A DNA stretch of 64,000 nt from contig NZ_CP031413.1 in NCBI RefSeq assembly GCF_003367355.1, positions 1,716,921 through 1,780,920 of the forward strand, given 5' to 3'. The translations under genes and the position numbers were made by a program. This document shows, piece by piece, positions 1 through 8,156 of this stretch. Source of the DNA: Lysobacter sp. TY2-98. Lineage in GTDB: Bacteria; Pseudomonadota; Gammaproteobacteria; Xanthomonadales; Xanthomonadaceae. The notes under the pieces are model-generated. The model was not told the DNA's origin and ran no database searches. It saw only the letters and a list, made by a program, of their open reading frames with translations. How positions within the stretch are numbered: position 1 is the first letter of the stretch; each line of letters begins with the position of its first letter.

Positions 1-456
1 CTGGGCATCCTGCGCGGCGCACCGGCGCTCGGCGCGGTGCTCGTCGGCGTCTACCTCGCCCGACGTCCGCTCGAACGCCACGCCGGCCGCATCCTGCTGT
101 GCGCGGTCGCGGGCTTCGGCCTGTGCATGATCGGCTTCGGCCTGTCGACCTCGTTCTGGCTGTCGGCCGCGATCCTGCTGCTGTCGGGCATGTGCGACGG
201 CGTGTCGGTGGTGCTGCGATCGACCATCCTGCAGCTGGCGACCCCGGACGACATGCGCGGCCGCGTATCGTCGATCAACGGCATCTTCATCGGCTCGTCG
301 AACGAACTTGGCGCGTTCTGGTCCGGCGCGATGGCGCGCCTGATGGGGCTGGTGCCGTCCGTCGTCTTCGGCGGCTTCATGACGCTGGCCGTCGTGGCGT
401 CGACCGGATGGCGCGCGCCGAAGTTGCGCCGCCTCGACCTGCGCGAGCTACGCTAG
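1..456 (+). CDS. MFS transporter, C-terminal part (5' end outside window)
   Basis: The reading frame is open from the first base and ends at TAG 454-456, so only about 151 C-terminal residues are present. They hold alternating hydrophobic helices (LLLSGMCDGVSVVL, FGGFMTLAVVAS) and the loop DDMRGRVSSINGIFIG, typical of the last helices of major facilitator transporters of the EntS/MFS_3 type, in which this loop joins transmembrane helices. The family exports small molecules, including siderophores, across the inner membrane; the substrate cannot be told from this fragment. A methionine-free stretch precedes base 37, so the gene is cut by the window edge rather than starting here. The next gene follows 42 bp later on the same strand. 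Confidence 0.8.
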   Translation: MGILRGAPALGAVLVGVYLARRPLERHAGRILLCAVAGFGLCMIGFGLSTSFWLSAAILLLSGMCDGVSVVLRSTILQLATPDDMRGRVSSINGIFIGSSNELGAFWSGAMARLMGLVPSVVFGGFMTLAVVASTGWRAPKLRRLDLRELR

Positions 457-498
457 CCCCGGCGCCGCCGCCCGGCGGCTCACGACGGGGAAACGCGC

Positions 499-915
499 AT
501 GGCCGTTCGACCGAAGTGGCTTCGTCCCGTGGCGATCGTCGCCGCGCTCTGGAACCTGCTGGGCTGCCTGGCCTTCGCGCAGGACCTTCGCGTCTCGCCC
601 AGCGACCTCGCGCACATGTCGCTCGAACAGCAACAGGCCTATGCCGCGCGGCCGATGTGGTCGGTGGCGGCGACGGGCGTCGCGGTCATCGGCGGCCTGC
701 TGGGTTCGATCGCGCTCGCGCAGCCGCATCGCATCGCGTGGCCGCTGCTGGCCGCCTCACTGATCGGCGTGATCGTTCAGGACGTCGGCCTCGTCATGGC
801 CTCCGGCGGTGTGCTCGGCACGATGGCCATCGTGCTGCAGGGCATGGTGCTGGTGATCGCGATCGTTCTGGCGATGCTCGCGCATCGCTACGCAGCCGGT
901 CTTCCGAAAGACTGA
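499..915 (+). CDS. Small four-helix membrane protein, function unknown
   Basis: This encodes a 138-residue, very hydrophobic protein with four predicted membrane spans at about residues 10-32, 53-73, 78-98 and 105-130. The ATG at 499 follows GGGGAA with a normal spacing. The first span contains WNLLGC and is followed by a short periplasmic or cytoplasmic stretch rich in Q and E (MSLEQQQAYAARP). I know of similar unnamed small membrane proteins, some labelled sugar-transporter-like, but no catalytic motif is visible and I do not assign a function. It probably follows the MFS gene in one transcript that ends at the hairpin at 932-956. Confidence 0.7.
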   Translation: MAVRPKWLRPVAIVAALWNLLGCLAFAQDLRVSPSDLAHMSLEQQQAYAARPMWSVAATGVAVIGGLLGSIALAQPHRIAWPLLAASLIGVIVQDVGLVMASGGVLGTMAIVLQGMVLVIAIVLAMLAHRYAAGLPKD

Positions 916-931
916 CCGCCCCTAGAAACAC

Positions 932-956
932 GAAGCCCCGCACGCGGCGGGGCTTC
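932..956. terminator. Bidirectional hairpin between the membrane-protein gene and dksA
   Basis: GAAGCCCCG at 932-940 pairs with CGGGGCTTC at 948-956 around a 7-base loop. Two convergent genes end at 915 (+) and 979 (-), so the hairpin can serve both. No long T-run follows on the plus strand; on the minus strand the stem is followed by GTGTTTCTA. It is a reasonable but not strong intrinsic terminator. Confidence 0.5.
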
Positions 957-978
957 GATGCGTCCGGGTGACGCGGCG

Positions 979-2112
979 TCAGTCGCCCATCTGCTTCTGC
1001 AGGTGCTCCCAGCGCTCCTGCGCGTCGATCGTGCGCTCGGCGGTGAGACGTGCCTCGAGGCGATCCAGGCCGATTTCCTCGCCCGTGTCGGCGCAATAGC
1101 CATAGTCGCCCGAGTCGATGCGCTTGAGCGTGCTGTCGATCTTGCTGATCAGCTTGCGGTAGCGATCGCGCGTACGCAGCTCCAGCGAGTTCTCGGTCTC
1201 CCGCGTCGCGCGCTCCGCTTCGTCGCCGACGTCGCGCACTTCCTCGCGGAGGTTCTCGATCGTCTGCTTCGACTCCTCGACCAGGTCGCCACGCCAGGAC
1301 AGCAGGCGCTGACGGAAATACTCCAGCTGCAACGGGTTCATGTACTCCTCGTCCGCCTTCGGCTTGTAGCCATCGGGGACGATCGGACGACCCGTCGCGT
1401 CATCGGTGCGGTACTCGGGCATGCGACGCGGGCCCGTGTGCGCCGCGGTATTGCCACGACCTGCCGCCACGGCGACGGCGACCTTGCCACTGGACGGGCG
1501 CTGGACCACGGCGGCGACGGCGCCACCTGCGGCTGCGGCGGGGGCCGCGGCGCTCTTCTTGTTCGTGCTCTTGCTCATCGACTCCACCTGCAGGGACGGG
1601 CGCGCCGCGGTGCTCGCGGTCGACGTCGTCCCGTTCTTCAACGCGCCCGCCGCAGCACCGGTTGCACCGGACTGCGTCGGACGTTCATTCGTGCTGGCGC
1701 GCGAAGCCGGTGCCGGGGCGGCGGGCTTCGCAGCCGGCGTGGGCTGCTTCTTCGGTGCGGGTGCCGGTGCGGCCTTCGTCGTCGCGGGCTTGCGCGCGGC
1801 CGCCGCTTCGACGCGCGGCGGCGCCTTCGCGGGCGCCTTCTTCGCCGGCGCCTTGGCGACCGGTGCGGCCTTTTTCACCACCGGCGCGACCTTCTTTGCC
1901 GGTGCAGCCTTCTTCGCAGGCGCCGCCTTGACCGGCGCCTTCTTGGCCGGAGCAGGCTTTGCCTTCGGCGCGGGCTTGGCCGGCGCCTTCTTTGCGACAG
2001 CCTTTTTCGCAGCCGGCTTCGCCACGGGCTTCGCGGCCTTCTTCGCGGCCGGCTTTGCTGCGGACTTCTTGGCCGGCGAGGCGGCCTTCTTCGCGGTCTT
2101 CTTTGTCGCCAC
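979..2112 (-). CDS. dksA: DksA-family RNA polymerase-binding protein with a long H1-like N-terminal tail
   Basis: This 377-residue protein is far longer than the 151 residues of E. coli DksA. Residues 1-135 are almost entirely K, A and P in repeats such as AKKAAPAKK, like histone H1 or AlgP tails; 136-256 is a low-complexity linker. Residues 257-377 form the DksA domain: [10 protein letters not shown], a coiled coil, then [12 protein letters not shown] and [16 protein letters not shown]. Only Cys340 remains of the four zinc-finger cysteines (CADT and TIDA replace CxxC pairs), as in zinc-independent DksA types. The coiled-coil tip reads DEAERA, so the usual DxxDxA is DxxExA. The GTG start at 2112 has AAGGA 9 bases upstream. 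An ATG at 1578 (Met179) has its own AGGTGG 5 bases upstream and may give a 199-residue form. The role, ppGpp-linked control of transcription initiation, comes from the family. Confidence 0.88.
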   Translation of the reverse strand: MATKKTAKKAASPAKKSAAKPAAKKAAKPVAKPAAKKAVAKKAPAKPAPKAKPAPAKKAPVKAAPAKKAAPAKKVAPVVKKAAPVAKAPAKKAPAKAPPRVEAAAARKPATTKAAPAPAPKKQPTPAAKPAAPAPASRASTNERPTQSGATGAAAGALKNGTTSTASTAARPSLQVESMSKSTNKKSAAAPAAAAGGAVAAVVQRPSSGKVAVAVAAGRGNTAAHTGPRRMPEYRTDDATGRPIVPDGYKPKADEEYMNPLQLEYFRQRLLSWRGDLVEESKQTIENLREEVRDVGDEAERATRETENSLELRTRDRYRKLISKIDSTLKRIDSGDYGYCADTGEEIGLDRLEARLTAERTIDAQERWEHLQKQMGD

Positions 2113-2152
2113 GAGCGCCTATCCTTCTTCCCTTGAGGCGGGAAAGCGCGCT

Positions 2153-2182
2153 GTTATACCCTGCCCGCAAGTGCTGCGGCAA
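2153..2182 (-). promoter_or_regulatory. Candidate sigma-70 promoter of dksA
   Basis: Read on the minus strand, TTGCCG (2182-2177) and TATAAC (2158-2153) are 18 bases apart, which fits -35 and -10 boxes. The predicted start near 2146 leaves about 34 bases before the GTG, including the AAGGA ribosome site. The same AT-rich spot could act as a -10 for a plus-strand promoter (TTGAGG at 2133, TATACC at 2155) toward yidD. The assignment is by motif only. Confidence 0.4.
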
Positions 2183-2321
2183 CCGCACGGACTACGCGTT
2201 CCGACAGGGACTTCAAGCGTGCTTCGACGCTGATTGCATGGAGTTCCGCGATCGCTCGCTAAGCTGCGAAGAATCGCGACGATGTGGCCGCCATCATGGT
2301 GAGCCCGAGCATCAAGATTCC

Positions 2322-2540
2322 GTGATCGACCGCGCCCTTATCGCATTGCTCCGCGGCTACAAGCGATGGATCAGCCCGCTTCTGGGTCCGCGCTGCCGTT
2401 TCCATCCCACGTGTTCGGTCTACGCGATGCAGGCAATTGCACGCTACGGCGCGCTGCGCGGCTCGTGGTTGGCCGCGCGACGCATCCTGCGCTGCCATCC
2501 GCTGCATCCCGGCGGCCACGATCCGGTGCCGCCGCGATGA
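2322..2540 (+). CDS. yidD: Membrane protein insertion efficiency factor YidD
   Basis: This encodes about 72 residues with the YidD core: [19 protein letters not shown], then [12 protein letters not shown] and the conserved Cys-containing end [15 protein letters not shown]. YidD is a small amphipathic inner-face protein that helps YidC place proteins in the membrane. The start is the GTG at 2322, chosen because the domain begins right after it; the upstream in-frame sequence is not conserved in character. The gene is usually found between rnpA and yidC; here it stands with a peptidase lipoprotein, and an ATG of that frame overlaps the yidD stop at 2537. Confidence 0.85.
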   Translation: MIDRALIALLRGYKRWISPLLGPRCRFHPTCSVYAMQAIARYGALRGSWLAARRILRCHPLHPGGHDPVPPR

Positions 2541-2599
2541 CTCAGGCGCGATTGGGTGATCGCGCGCGACGATGCCTCGAAGTCTTGCGGAGGCATTCG

Positions 2600-3448
2600 A
2601 TGGCGCGGCGCAGCCTGATCGGTCCGGCTCTGGTATTGCTTGCTGCGTGTTCCAGTGCGCCACGCGTGGCGACGCCTGCACCTGCGGCCGCCAAACGCGT
2701 GCAGGTGCAGATGCCGGCGTCGGCTTCGCAAGGCGCGCTCGTGATCGGACGCACCACGCCCGGCGCGCATGTGCACTACGCCGGTCGCGACGTGCGCGTC
2801 GCACCCGATGGCCATTTCGCGATCGGCATCGCGCGCGACGCGAGCGGCGTGGTCCCGGTGTCGGTCGACGCGGCAGGCTTCGCACCGACGACGGCCAAAC
2901 TGGCGATCACTCCACGCGACTGGCCGATCGAACGCATTGCTGGCGTGCCGCCCGCGACGGTCAATCCGCCGCCCGAGATCGCCGCGCGCATCCAGGCCGA
3001 ACAGGCACGCGTGTCGGCCGTGCGCACGCGTGATGACGAGCGCCTCGATTTCCTGCAGCGCTTCCAATGGCCCGTGCAGGGGCGCATCAGCGGGCGTTTC
3101 GGCAACCAGCGCATCTACAACGGCAGTGCCGGCGCACCGCATTCGGGCATGGACATTGCCGCCGCGCAGGGCACACCGATCCAAGCGCCTGCGGCCGGCA
3201 CGGTCACGTTTGCTGATCCCGACCTCTATCTCACCGGCGGCACGGTCGTTCTCGACCACGGGCACGGCGTGAGTTCGAACTTCCTGCATCTTTCCCGCAT
3301 CGACGTGCACGTGGGCGATCGCGTCGAGCAGGGTCAGGTGATCGGCGCAGTCGGCATGACGGGGCGCGCGACCGGGCCGCATCTGCATTGGGGGATGAAC
3401 TGGTTCGACGTGCGCATCGATCCGCTGCTCGTGCTGGATACCCACTGA
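2600..3448 (+). CDS. M23-family peptidase lipoprotein
   Basis: This encodes a 282-residue protein beginning MARRSLIGPALVLLAACSS, a lipoprotein signal with lipobox LAAC, so it is probably anchored in the outer membrane. The C-terminal LytM/M23 domain (about residues 155-280) has GRFGNQRIYNG, the zinc ligands HSGMDIA and HLHWGM, and a glycine-rich core. A beta-rich middle region (TTPGAHVHYAGRDVRV) precedes it. With the catalytic residues present it probably cuts peptidoglycan cross-links or stems. ATG 2600 has GGAGG 7 bases upstream; a longer frame from ATG 2537, overlapping the yidD stop, would put 21 charged residues before the signal and is less likely. Confidence 0.85.
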   Translation: MARRSLIGPALVLLAACSSAPRVATPAPAAAKRVQVQMPASASQGALVIGRTTPGAHVHYAGRDVRVAPDGHFAIGIARDASGVVPVSVDAAGFAPTTAKLAITPRDWPIERIAGVPPATVNPPPEIAARIQAEQARVSAVRTRDDERLDFLQRFQWPVQGRISGRFGNQRIYNGSAGAPHSGMDIAAAQGTPIQAPAAGTVTFADPDLYLTGGTVVLDHGHGVSSNFLHLSRIDVHVGDRVEQGQVIGAVGMTGRATGPHLHWGMNWFDVRIDPLLVLDTH

Positions 3449-3546
3449 CGCAGGAGCGCGGCAGTGCGTCGCGGCGAAGACGATGGCGCAGCATAGGCCG
3501 CGCGGCTCGATGTGCGGATCGCTCCATTGACCTTGCTGGCGCTCAC

Positions 3547-3566
3547 CGGCGCCGCGTGCGGCGCCG
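3547..3566. repeat. Nine-base-pair inverted repeat between convergent genes
   Basis: CGGCGCCGC (3547-3555) and GCGGCGCCG (3558-3566) are perfect complements around a 2-base loop. It lies in the 144-bp gap between the M23 lipoprotein and folE2, which end toward each other. There is no T-run, so a terminator role is only possible. Nothing else is visible in the gap. Confidence 0.3.
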
Positions 3567-3592
3567 AGTTCCAGCCTCGGCTGCGCAACTGG

Positions 3593-4513
3593 TCAGGCCC
3601 CGGCACCCTCTCCGCTCACCGATGCCACCGCATCGTGCGCGTGCAGGCTTTCGATGTGCTCGACGCGCGCGTCGAAACGCACGACGTGCGGATCGTGGGC
3701 GAGCGCGTGGGCCACGCGGCGTGCCGCGTCCTCGCAGAACATGAGGTTGCGCGCATTGAGCGCCGCGAACGCCTGCTCGTCCTCGCGCTTCACCGCGGTC
3801 TGCACCGGCGTGCCCAGCGCGACTTCGACCCGATCGATCAAGTCGACGATGGGCAGCGACGCGAGTCCCGCAGCGAGTCGAACGCGTACGTCGGCGCGGC
3901 TGCGCTGCGCGTGCGGTGTCGCGACGAGACCGGCTTCCGAGCGCAGCCAGTCGCGCGCGGCGGCGGCGTCCACGCTGCCTTCCGCGCCGAACGTCTGCGC
4001 GAACGCTTCCGCGCTCATCTGACGCGACAGCGCGGCGGACGCCGGACATGTCGACGAATAGTCGACCGCGACCGCAAGATCGATGCTCACCTGACCGTCC
4101 AAGACGTCCGCGCTCACTTCGACGGGATACGCCTTCCAGCCGGCATTGGCGCTCGCGAGCGCGGGCCTGAGCAACAGGTGGTCGAAGCGGATCACCAGAT
4201 GCGCCGATCGCGACAGCGCGCCCTGCGTTTCGACCAGCGCATGCAGCACGCGCGCGAGACCGTCGGGGGTCATCTCCTCCGCGGCGAACGCGTGCTGCAG
4301 ACGCAGGTACAGCCGGGACATGTGGATACCGCGCGCGTCCGGATCGCGCAGGTCCACGAATACATCGACCTTCGCCGGCACCTGGAGCGCCTCACCCGTT
4401 GCCGAACGCGTGCGCACCGGGAGCGCGATGCCGGCCATGCCGACGCGATCGAGCGCGCGCGCCGTCGCGGCGCGGTCGAGTGCGACATCGGGCATGACGC
4501 GGGGCTGGGTCAT
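3593..4513 (-). CDS. folE2: GTP cyclohydrolase I type 2 (FolE2)
   Basis: This encodes a 306-residue enzyme that would convert GTP to dihydroneopterin triphosphate at the start of folate (and sometimes queuosine) synthesis. Family marks are FVDLRDPDARGIHMSRLYLR near the N-terminus, the metal-binding Cys in YSSTCPASAALSRQ, and the C-terminal EDAARRVAHAL. Type-2 enzymes accept metals other than zinc and often replace FolE when zinc is short; no Zur box was identified here. The ATG at 4513 is preferred to an upstream ATG at 4546 because the latter adds only an unconserved leader. The neighbour at 4602 is transcribed the same way after an 88-bp gap. Confidence 0.9.
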   Translation of the reverse strand: MTQPRVMPDVALDRAATARALDRVGMAGIALPVRTRSATGEALQVPAKVDVFVDLRDPDARGIHMSRLYLRLQHAFAAEEMTPDGLARVLHALVETQGALSRSAHLVIRFDHLLLRPALASANAGWKAYPVEVSADVLDGQVSIDLAVAVDYSSTCPASAALSRQMSAEAFAQTFGAEGSVDAAAARDWLRSEAGLVATPHAQRSRADVRVRLAAGLASLPIVDLIDRVEVALGTPVQTAVKREDEQAFAALNARNLMFCEDAARRVAHALAHDPHVVRFDARVEHIESLHAHDAVASVSGEGAGA

Positions 4514-4601
4514 CGAGAGATCGGGCAATGAACAGAGGCTGCGCATTCTACCGGCGCAGGGTTTCGCGCCCGGGAACGCCGGCGGAACGATCCGTGGCGC
4601 G

Positions 4602-5297
4602 TCAGCCGCGTGCGCCGCGCCAACCCGCCCACAGGGCGGACCACGGCGACAGCGGGGCGTCGGGGCGGCCGCTCGCCAGCCGCGCGCGCGCCAGCGACAG
4701 CGCGATCCCGCGCGACGGGCTCAATCGTGCCGACGGCCAATGGGCGAGCAGCGCGCGACTCCAGCGTGCGGCCGCGTCGTCGTGCGATGTGAATTCCGTC
4801 GGCACCGCATCGCCGGGATGCCGCGCAAGGCGCGCGTGCAGCCAGCACGCGATGACCGCCTCCGTGTCCGACCGATCCAGCAACACGCGCTCGCTCTGCG
4901 CAATGGCCCTCGCGACCCGTTGCAGCTGCTCGCGCGCTTCTGCCGCATCGCGAGGACGGAATCTCGCGGCGAGCAGGCTCGGCAATGTCTGCGCAAGTTT
5001 TTCCCACGCGACCGGCTGCTTCTGCAGGACCGCGCCCAACGGATGACGGCGGATGCCTTTGCTCCAGCCCGCGAGCTCGTCCACCCACCAGCGCAATTTC
5101 GCCTCGCCCGGTCGCGCATCGTCACCGCGCCACGCCGCTTCCTGCCATTCAAACTGCAGCGCCTGCCAGGCATCGACGACCTCGCGCTGCGATGCCGGCA
5201 CGAAACGCTCGACCAGCGCCCATTCCGGCCACGCGCCACGCCACTTGGCGACGAACGCCGCGGCATCGCCCGCGGGATGGGCGTCGTGATCGCTCAC
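4602..5297 (-). CDS. Squalene/phytoene synthase-like protein
   Basis: This encodes 231 residues that resemble the all-alpha squalene/phytoene synthase family: an N-terminal helix pair with LQFEWQEAAWRGDDARPGEAK, then LRWWVDELAGWSKGIRRHPLG, the usual KLxWWxxEL-HPLG pattern. The second aspartate-rich motif of true synthases is not apparent, so catalytic activity on prenyl diphosphates is doubtful; related divergent members act as assembly factors. It begins at GTG 5297, which overlaps the gph stop by four bases (GTGA), so it is translationally coupled to the mtaD-ubiG-gph chain. No other carotenoid or hopanoid gene lies in the window. Confidence 0.65.
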   Translation of the reverse strand: MSDHDAHPAGDAAAFVAKWRGAWPEWALVERFVPASQREVVDAWQALQFEWQEAAWRGDDARPGEAKLRWWVDELAGWSKGIRRHPLGAVLQKQPVAWEKLAQTLPSLLAARFRPRDAAEAREQLQRVARAIAQSERVLLDRSDTEAVIACWLHARLARHPGDAVPTEFTSHDDAAARWSRALLAHWPSARLSPSRGIALSLARARLASGRPDAPLSPWSALWAGWRGARG

Positions 5298-5968
5298 TGC
5301 GGCATCCAGCGCGACGGGTCGAGCATGTCGTGCGGCGAATCGAGCATGACGTCGCCCTGCCACGAGGCCGGATCGTCCTCGTCGAGGCGATACCCCCACA
5401 ACGCGACGACCGACCGCATGGGCGCGGCACGCGCAGCAACGATGTCGCGCTCGTCATCGCCGACGTAGACGCAGTCCGCCAGATCGGCACCCATGCGTTC
5501 TGCGGCGACGCGTAACGGCAGCGGGTCGGGCTTGCGCGCGGAGAGCGAATCGCCGCCAATCAGCACGCCGCAACGCGTGGCCCAACCAAGCAGGGGCATC
5601 AGCGCGACGGCCAGCGACTCGGGCTTGTTGGTGACGATGCCCCAGCGCGAACCCGCGGCTTCGATCGCAGCCAGGAACGCTTCGATGCCATCGAAGGGCT
5701 TGCCGTGCAAGCCGAGCTCGCGACGGTAGTGATCCAGAAATTCGGGGATCCAGGTTTCGCGCGTCGCCGCGTCGACCTGCGGAAACGCCGCCGACACCAT
5801 GGCACGCGCACCCTTGGACACGTGCGGACGCAACGCCTCCAGCGTCATCGGCGGTTCGTTGCGTACCGCACGCATCGCATTCACTGCCGCCAGCATGTCG
5901 GGCGCGCTGTCGAGCAGCGTGCCGTCAAGGTCGAACAGCACGACCTTCGGAAAAGCCGTGTCGCTCAT
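5294..5968 (-). CDS. gph: HAD-family phosphatase, probable phosphoglycolate phosphatase
   Basis: This encodes 224 residues with the complete HAD motif set: I is [16 protein letters not shown] (nucleophile and acid/base Asp), II is [11 protein letters not shown] is the Lys in [10 protein letters not shown], and IV is YVGDDERDI. The cap sits between motifs I and II (residues about 20-85), as in class C1 Gph enzymes that dephosphorylate 2-phosphoglycolate made from damaged DNA ends. The specificity is by similarity only. The gene overlaps ubiG by four bases (ATG 5966-5968 with the ubiG stop at 5965), and this ubiG-gph pairing is common in gammaproteobacteria. Confidence 0.85.
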   Translation of the reverse strand: MSDTAFPKVVLFDLDGTLLDSAPDMLAAVNAMRAVRNEPPMTLEALRPHVSKGARAMVSAAFPQVDAATRETWIPEFLDHYRRELGLHGKPFDGIEAFLAAIEAAGSRWGIVTNKPESLAVALMPLLGWATRCGVLIGGDSLSARKPDPLPLRVAAERMGADLADCVYVGDDERDIVAARAAPMRSVVALWGYRLDEDDPASWQGDVMLDSPHDMLDPSRWMPQ

Positions 5969-6678
5969 GCCGGCTTGCGCGCGCTGACGATGTAGTTGAT
6001 GTCCGCGCGGCGCGACAGACGCGCCGAGTGCAGCATCGGCAGGTACATGAGGCCGCTGACGTCCTCGAGTTCCAGATCGGCACCGCGCAGCCACGTGGCG
6101 AGTTCCGAAGGACGCACGAAATCGCGGTACTGGTGCGTGCCCTTCGGCAGCAGGCGCGCGACGTATTCGGCGCCGACGATGGCAAACGCGAACGCGGCGG
6201 GCGTGCGGTTGATCGTCGACACGAACAGACGACCGCCGGGCTTCAGCGCATCAGCGCAGGCACGGATGACGGCCGAAGGATCGGGCACGTGTTCGATCAT
6301 CTCCATGCACGTGACGGCGTCGAACGTCGACGGCGCGGCGGCTGCGACTTCCTCGACCGGTTGCACGCGGTAGTCGAGCTTCGCGCCGCTCTCCAGCGCA
6401 TGCAGGCGCGCGACCTTGACGAGCTCCGGCGCGAGATCGATCGCGGTGACGTTCGCACCCGCAAGCGCCATTGCTTCGCTGAGAAGGCCAGCGCCGCAGC
6501 CGACGTCGAGCACGTTCGCGCCTGGAAGCTGCACACGATCGGCGACGTATTTCAGGCGGACCGGGTTCAGCGCGTGCAGCGGCTTCTGCGGGCCCTGCGG
6601 ATCCCACCAGCGCGCGGCGAGCGCGCCGAAGCGATCCAGTTCGGATTGACGGAAATTGCCGGCAGTCGAGGTGGTCAT
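5965..6678 (-). CDS. ubiG: UbiG, ubiquinone O-methyltransferase
   Basis: This encodes a 237-residue class I methyltransferase. The SAM site reads [17 protein letters not shown], followed by [11 protein letters not shown], and motif II/III features [13 protein letters not shown] and [11 protein letters not shown]. The entry segment [13 protein letters not shown] and the ending [11 protein letters not shown] are UbiG signatures. It would carry out both O-methylations of ubiquinone synthesis at the inner membrane. ATG 6678 is chosen because it overlaps the mtaD stop (TGATG); an in-frame start at 6714 lies inside mtaD. Confidence 0.93.
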   Translation of the reverse strand: MTTSTAGNFRQSELDRFGALAARWWDPQGPQKPLHALNPVRLKYVADRVQLPGANVLDVGCGAGLLSEAMALAGANVTAIDLAPELVKVARLHALESGAKLDYRVQPVEEVAAAAPSTFDAVTCMEMIEHVPDPSAVIRACADALKPGGRLFVSTINRTPAAFAFAIVGAEYVARLLPKGTHQYRDFVRPSELATWLRGADLELEDVSGLMYLPMLHSARLSRRADINYIVSARKPA

Positions 6679-8018
6679 CAGGCGGTCCTGATCGTGCGGA
6701 TGCGGTCGCGCCACTGGCGGGCGTTCGCGCGGAGGGCGTCGCGATCCATGTCGACGAGCTGGCGGTCGCGGAGCTTGCGGCGCCCGGCGATCCAGACGTC
6801 GGTGACCTGATGGCGACCGGTCGCGTAGACGAGCTGCGAGATGACGTGGAACAGCGGCTGGCTTTCGAGGTCGTCGAGATCGATGCAGACGAGGTCGGCC
6901 TGCTTCCCGACGCGGATCGAACCGATCTGCGCGCCAAGGCCGAGCGTGATCGCACCTCCCAGCGTGGCAGCACGCAGCGCGCTGGCGGCGTCGAGCGCGG
7001 AGGCGTCGTCGGCGACGGCCTTTGCGAGCAGCGCGGCCGTGCGCGTCTCACCGATCATGTCGAGATCGTTGTTACTGGCGCAGCCGTCGGTGCCGAGGCC
7101 GAAGGTGACGCCCGCGTGCTGCAGCTTGCACACCGGGCAGAAGCCTGACGCGAGCTTGAGGTTCGACTCCGGGCAATGCGCCACGCAGACGCCGCGCTCT
7201 GCACAGAGCGCGATCTCGGCGTCGGTGAGCTGCGTCATGTGCACGGCGATCAGGCGATCGCTGACGATGCCCAGCGCGTCGAGGCGCGCCAGCGGGCGCA
7301 CGCCGAACTGCGCGATCGATTCGCGGATTTCCTGCGCGGTCTCGTGCGTATGAAGGTGGATGCGGACGTCGCGCTCGTTCGCGAAGTCGCGCACGCGATG
7401 GAAGTTGGCGTCGTTGACGGTGTACGGCGCGTGCGGCGCGATGGCGGTGCCGACGAGCGCATCGTCGCGCCATGCGGCGTGCACGTCGGCCGCCTTGCCG
7501 AAGTACTCGTCCGACGTCTTCGCCCACGCGGTCGGGAAATCGATCACCGGCAGGCCGACCAGCGCACGGAAGCCGTAGCGCTTGTAGGTCTCGGCCTGCA
7601 CGTCGGGGAAGAAGTAGTTCTCGTTGGCGCAGGTGGTGCCGCCGCGGAGCATTTCGGCGATCGCGAGCGACACGCCGTCGCGCACGAAGTCCGGCCCGAT
7701 CACCGCGCTCTCGACCGGCCAGATGTGGCCCTGCAGCCATTCCATCAGCGGCAGGTCGTCGGCGATGCCACGCAGCAGCGTCATCGGGTTGTGCGTGTGC
7801 GAATTGACGAGGCCCGGAATCAGTGCGGCATTCGGGCGCGAGACCACTTCGCGCGGCTCGAAGCGCTCGCGCAACTGAGTCCGCGGCCCGACCGCGACGA
7901 TGCGGCCATCGACGATCGCGACGGCGTGGTCCTCCCAGACCTCCCCATGCGGCTCGACCGGCACGACCCAGCCGGCTTCGATCAGTACGTCGCAGTGTTG
8001 CTTGCCCGCCTCGCCCAT
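6678..8018 (-). CDS. mtaD: Amidohydrolase, probable methylthioadenosine/S-adenosylhomocysteine deaminase
   Basis: This encodes a 446-residue member of the TRZ/ATZ amidohydrolase subgroup. Metal and substrate residues are visible: [31 protein letters not shown], and the final metal Asp in [12 protein letters not shown]. The ending [20 protein letters not shown] is typical of methylthioadenosine deaminases. The enzyme would deaminate MTA to methylthioinosine, which suits the phosphorylase and Hpt genes at 40-41.7 kb. It starts at ATG 8018 with GAGG upstream and heads an operon with ubiG, gph and a synthase-like gene. A related substrate such as S-adenosylhomocysteine cannot be excluded. Confidence 0.85.
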   Translation of the reverse strand: MGEAGKQHCDVLIEAGWVVPVEPHGEVWEDHAVAIVDGRIVAVGPRTQLRERFEPREVVSRPNAALIPGLVNSHTHNPMTLLRGIADDLPLMEWLQGHIWPVESAVIGPDFVRDGVSLAIAEMLRGGTTCANENYFFPDVQAETYKRYGFRALVGLPVIDFPTAWAKTSDEYFGKAADVHAAWRDDALVGTAIAPHAPYTVNDANFHRVRDFANERDVRIHLHTHETAQEIRESIAQFGVRPLARLDALGIVSDRLIAVHMTQLTDAEIALCAERGVCVAHCPESNLKLASGFCPVCKLQHAGVTFGLGTDGCASNNDLDMIGETRTAALLAKAVADDASALDAASALRAATLGGAITLGLGAQIGSIRVGKQADLVCIDLDDLESQPLFHVISQLVYATGRHQVTDVWIAGRRKLRDRQLVDMDRDALRANARQWRDRIRTIRTA

Positions 8019-8094
8019 TCCCGACCTCGCATCCGTTGCCCAAAGGCTAGGCGTTTGCGCGTTACCGCTGCGAAAGCGCCCCGCCGATACGACA

Positions 8095-8118
8095 AAGCCC
8101 GCGGAAGGCCGCGGGCTT
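8095..8118 (-). terminator. Intrinsic terminator of efp
   Basis: AAGCCCGCGG (8095-8104) and CCGCGGGCTT (8109-8118) form a perfect 10-bp stem with a 4-base loop, and the minus strand continues TTTGTC. It lies 39 bases after the efp stop. Confidence 0.7.
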
Positions 8119-8156
8119 CGTCATGTCGACGACCGGTCTCCCGGCCGTCCGATGAC

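Noticed and set aside
1600-2110. Repetitive DNA resembling a tandem-repeat array in dksA
   Set aside because: The repeats are irregular and in frame, coding for AKKA/PAKK; no direct repeat spacers as in CRISPR.
1406-2233. Alanine/phenylalanine-rich plus-strand frame opposite the dksA tail
   Set aside because: It is the complement of the K/A/P repeats and looks like a membrane protein only because AAG/GCC codons read back as CTT/GGC.
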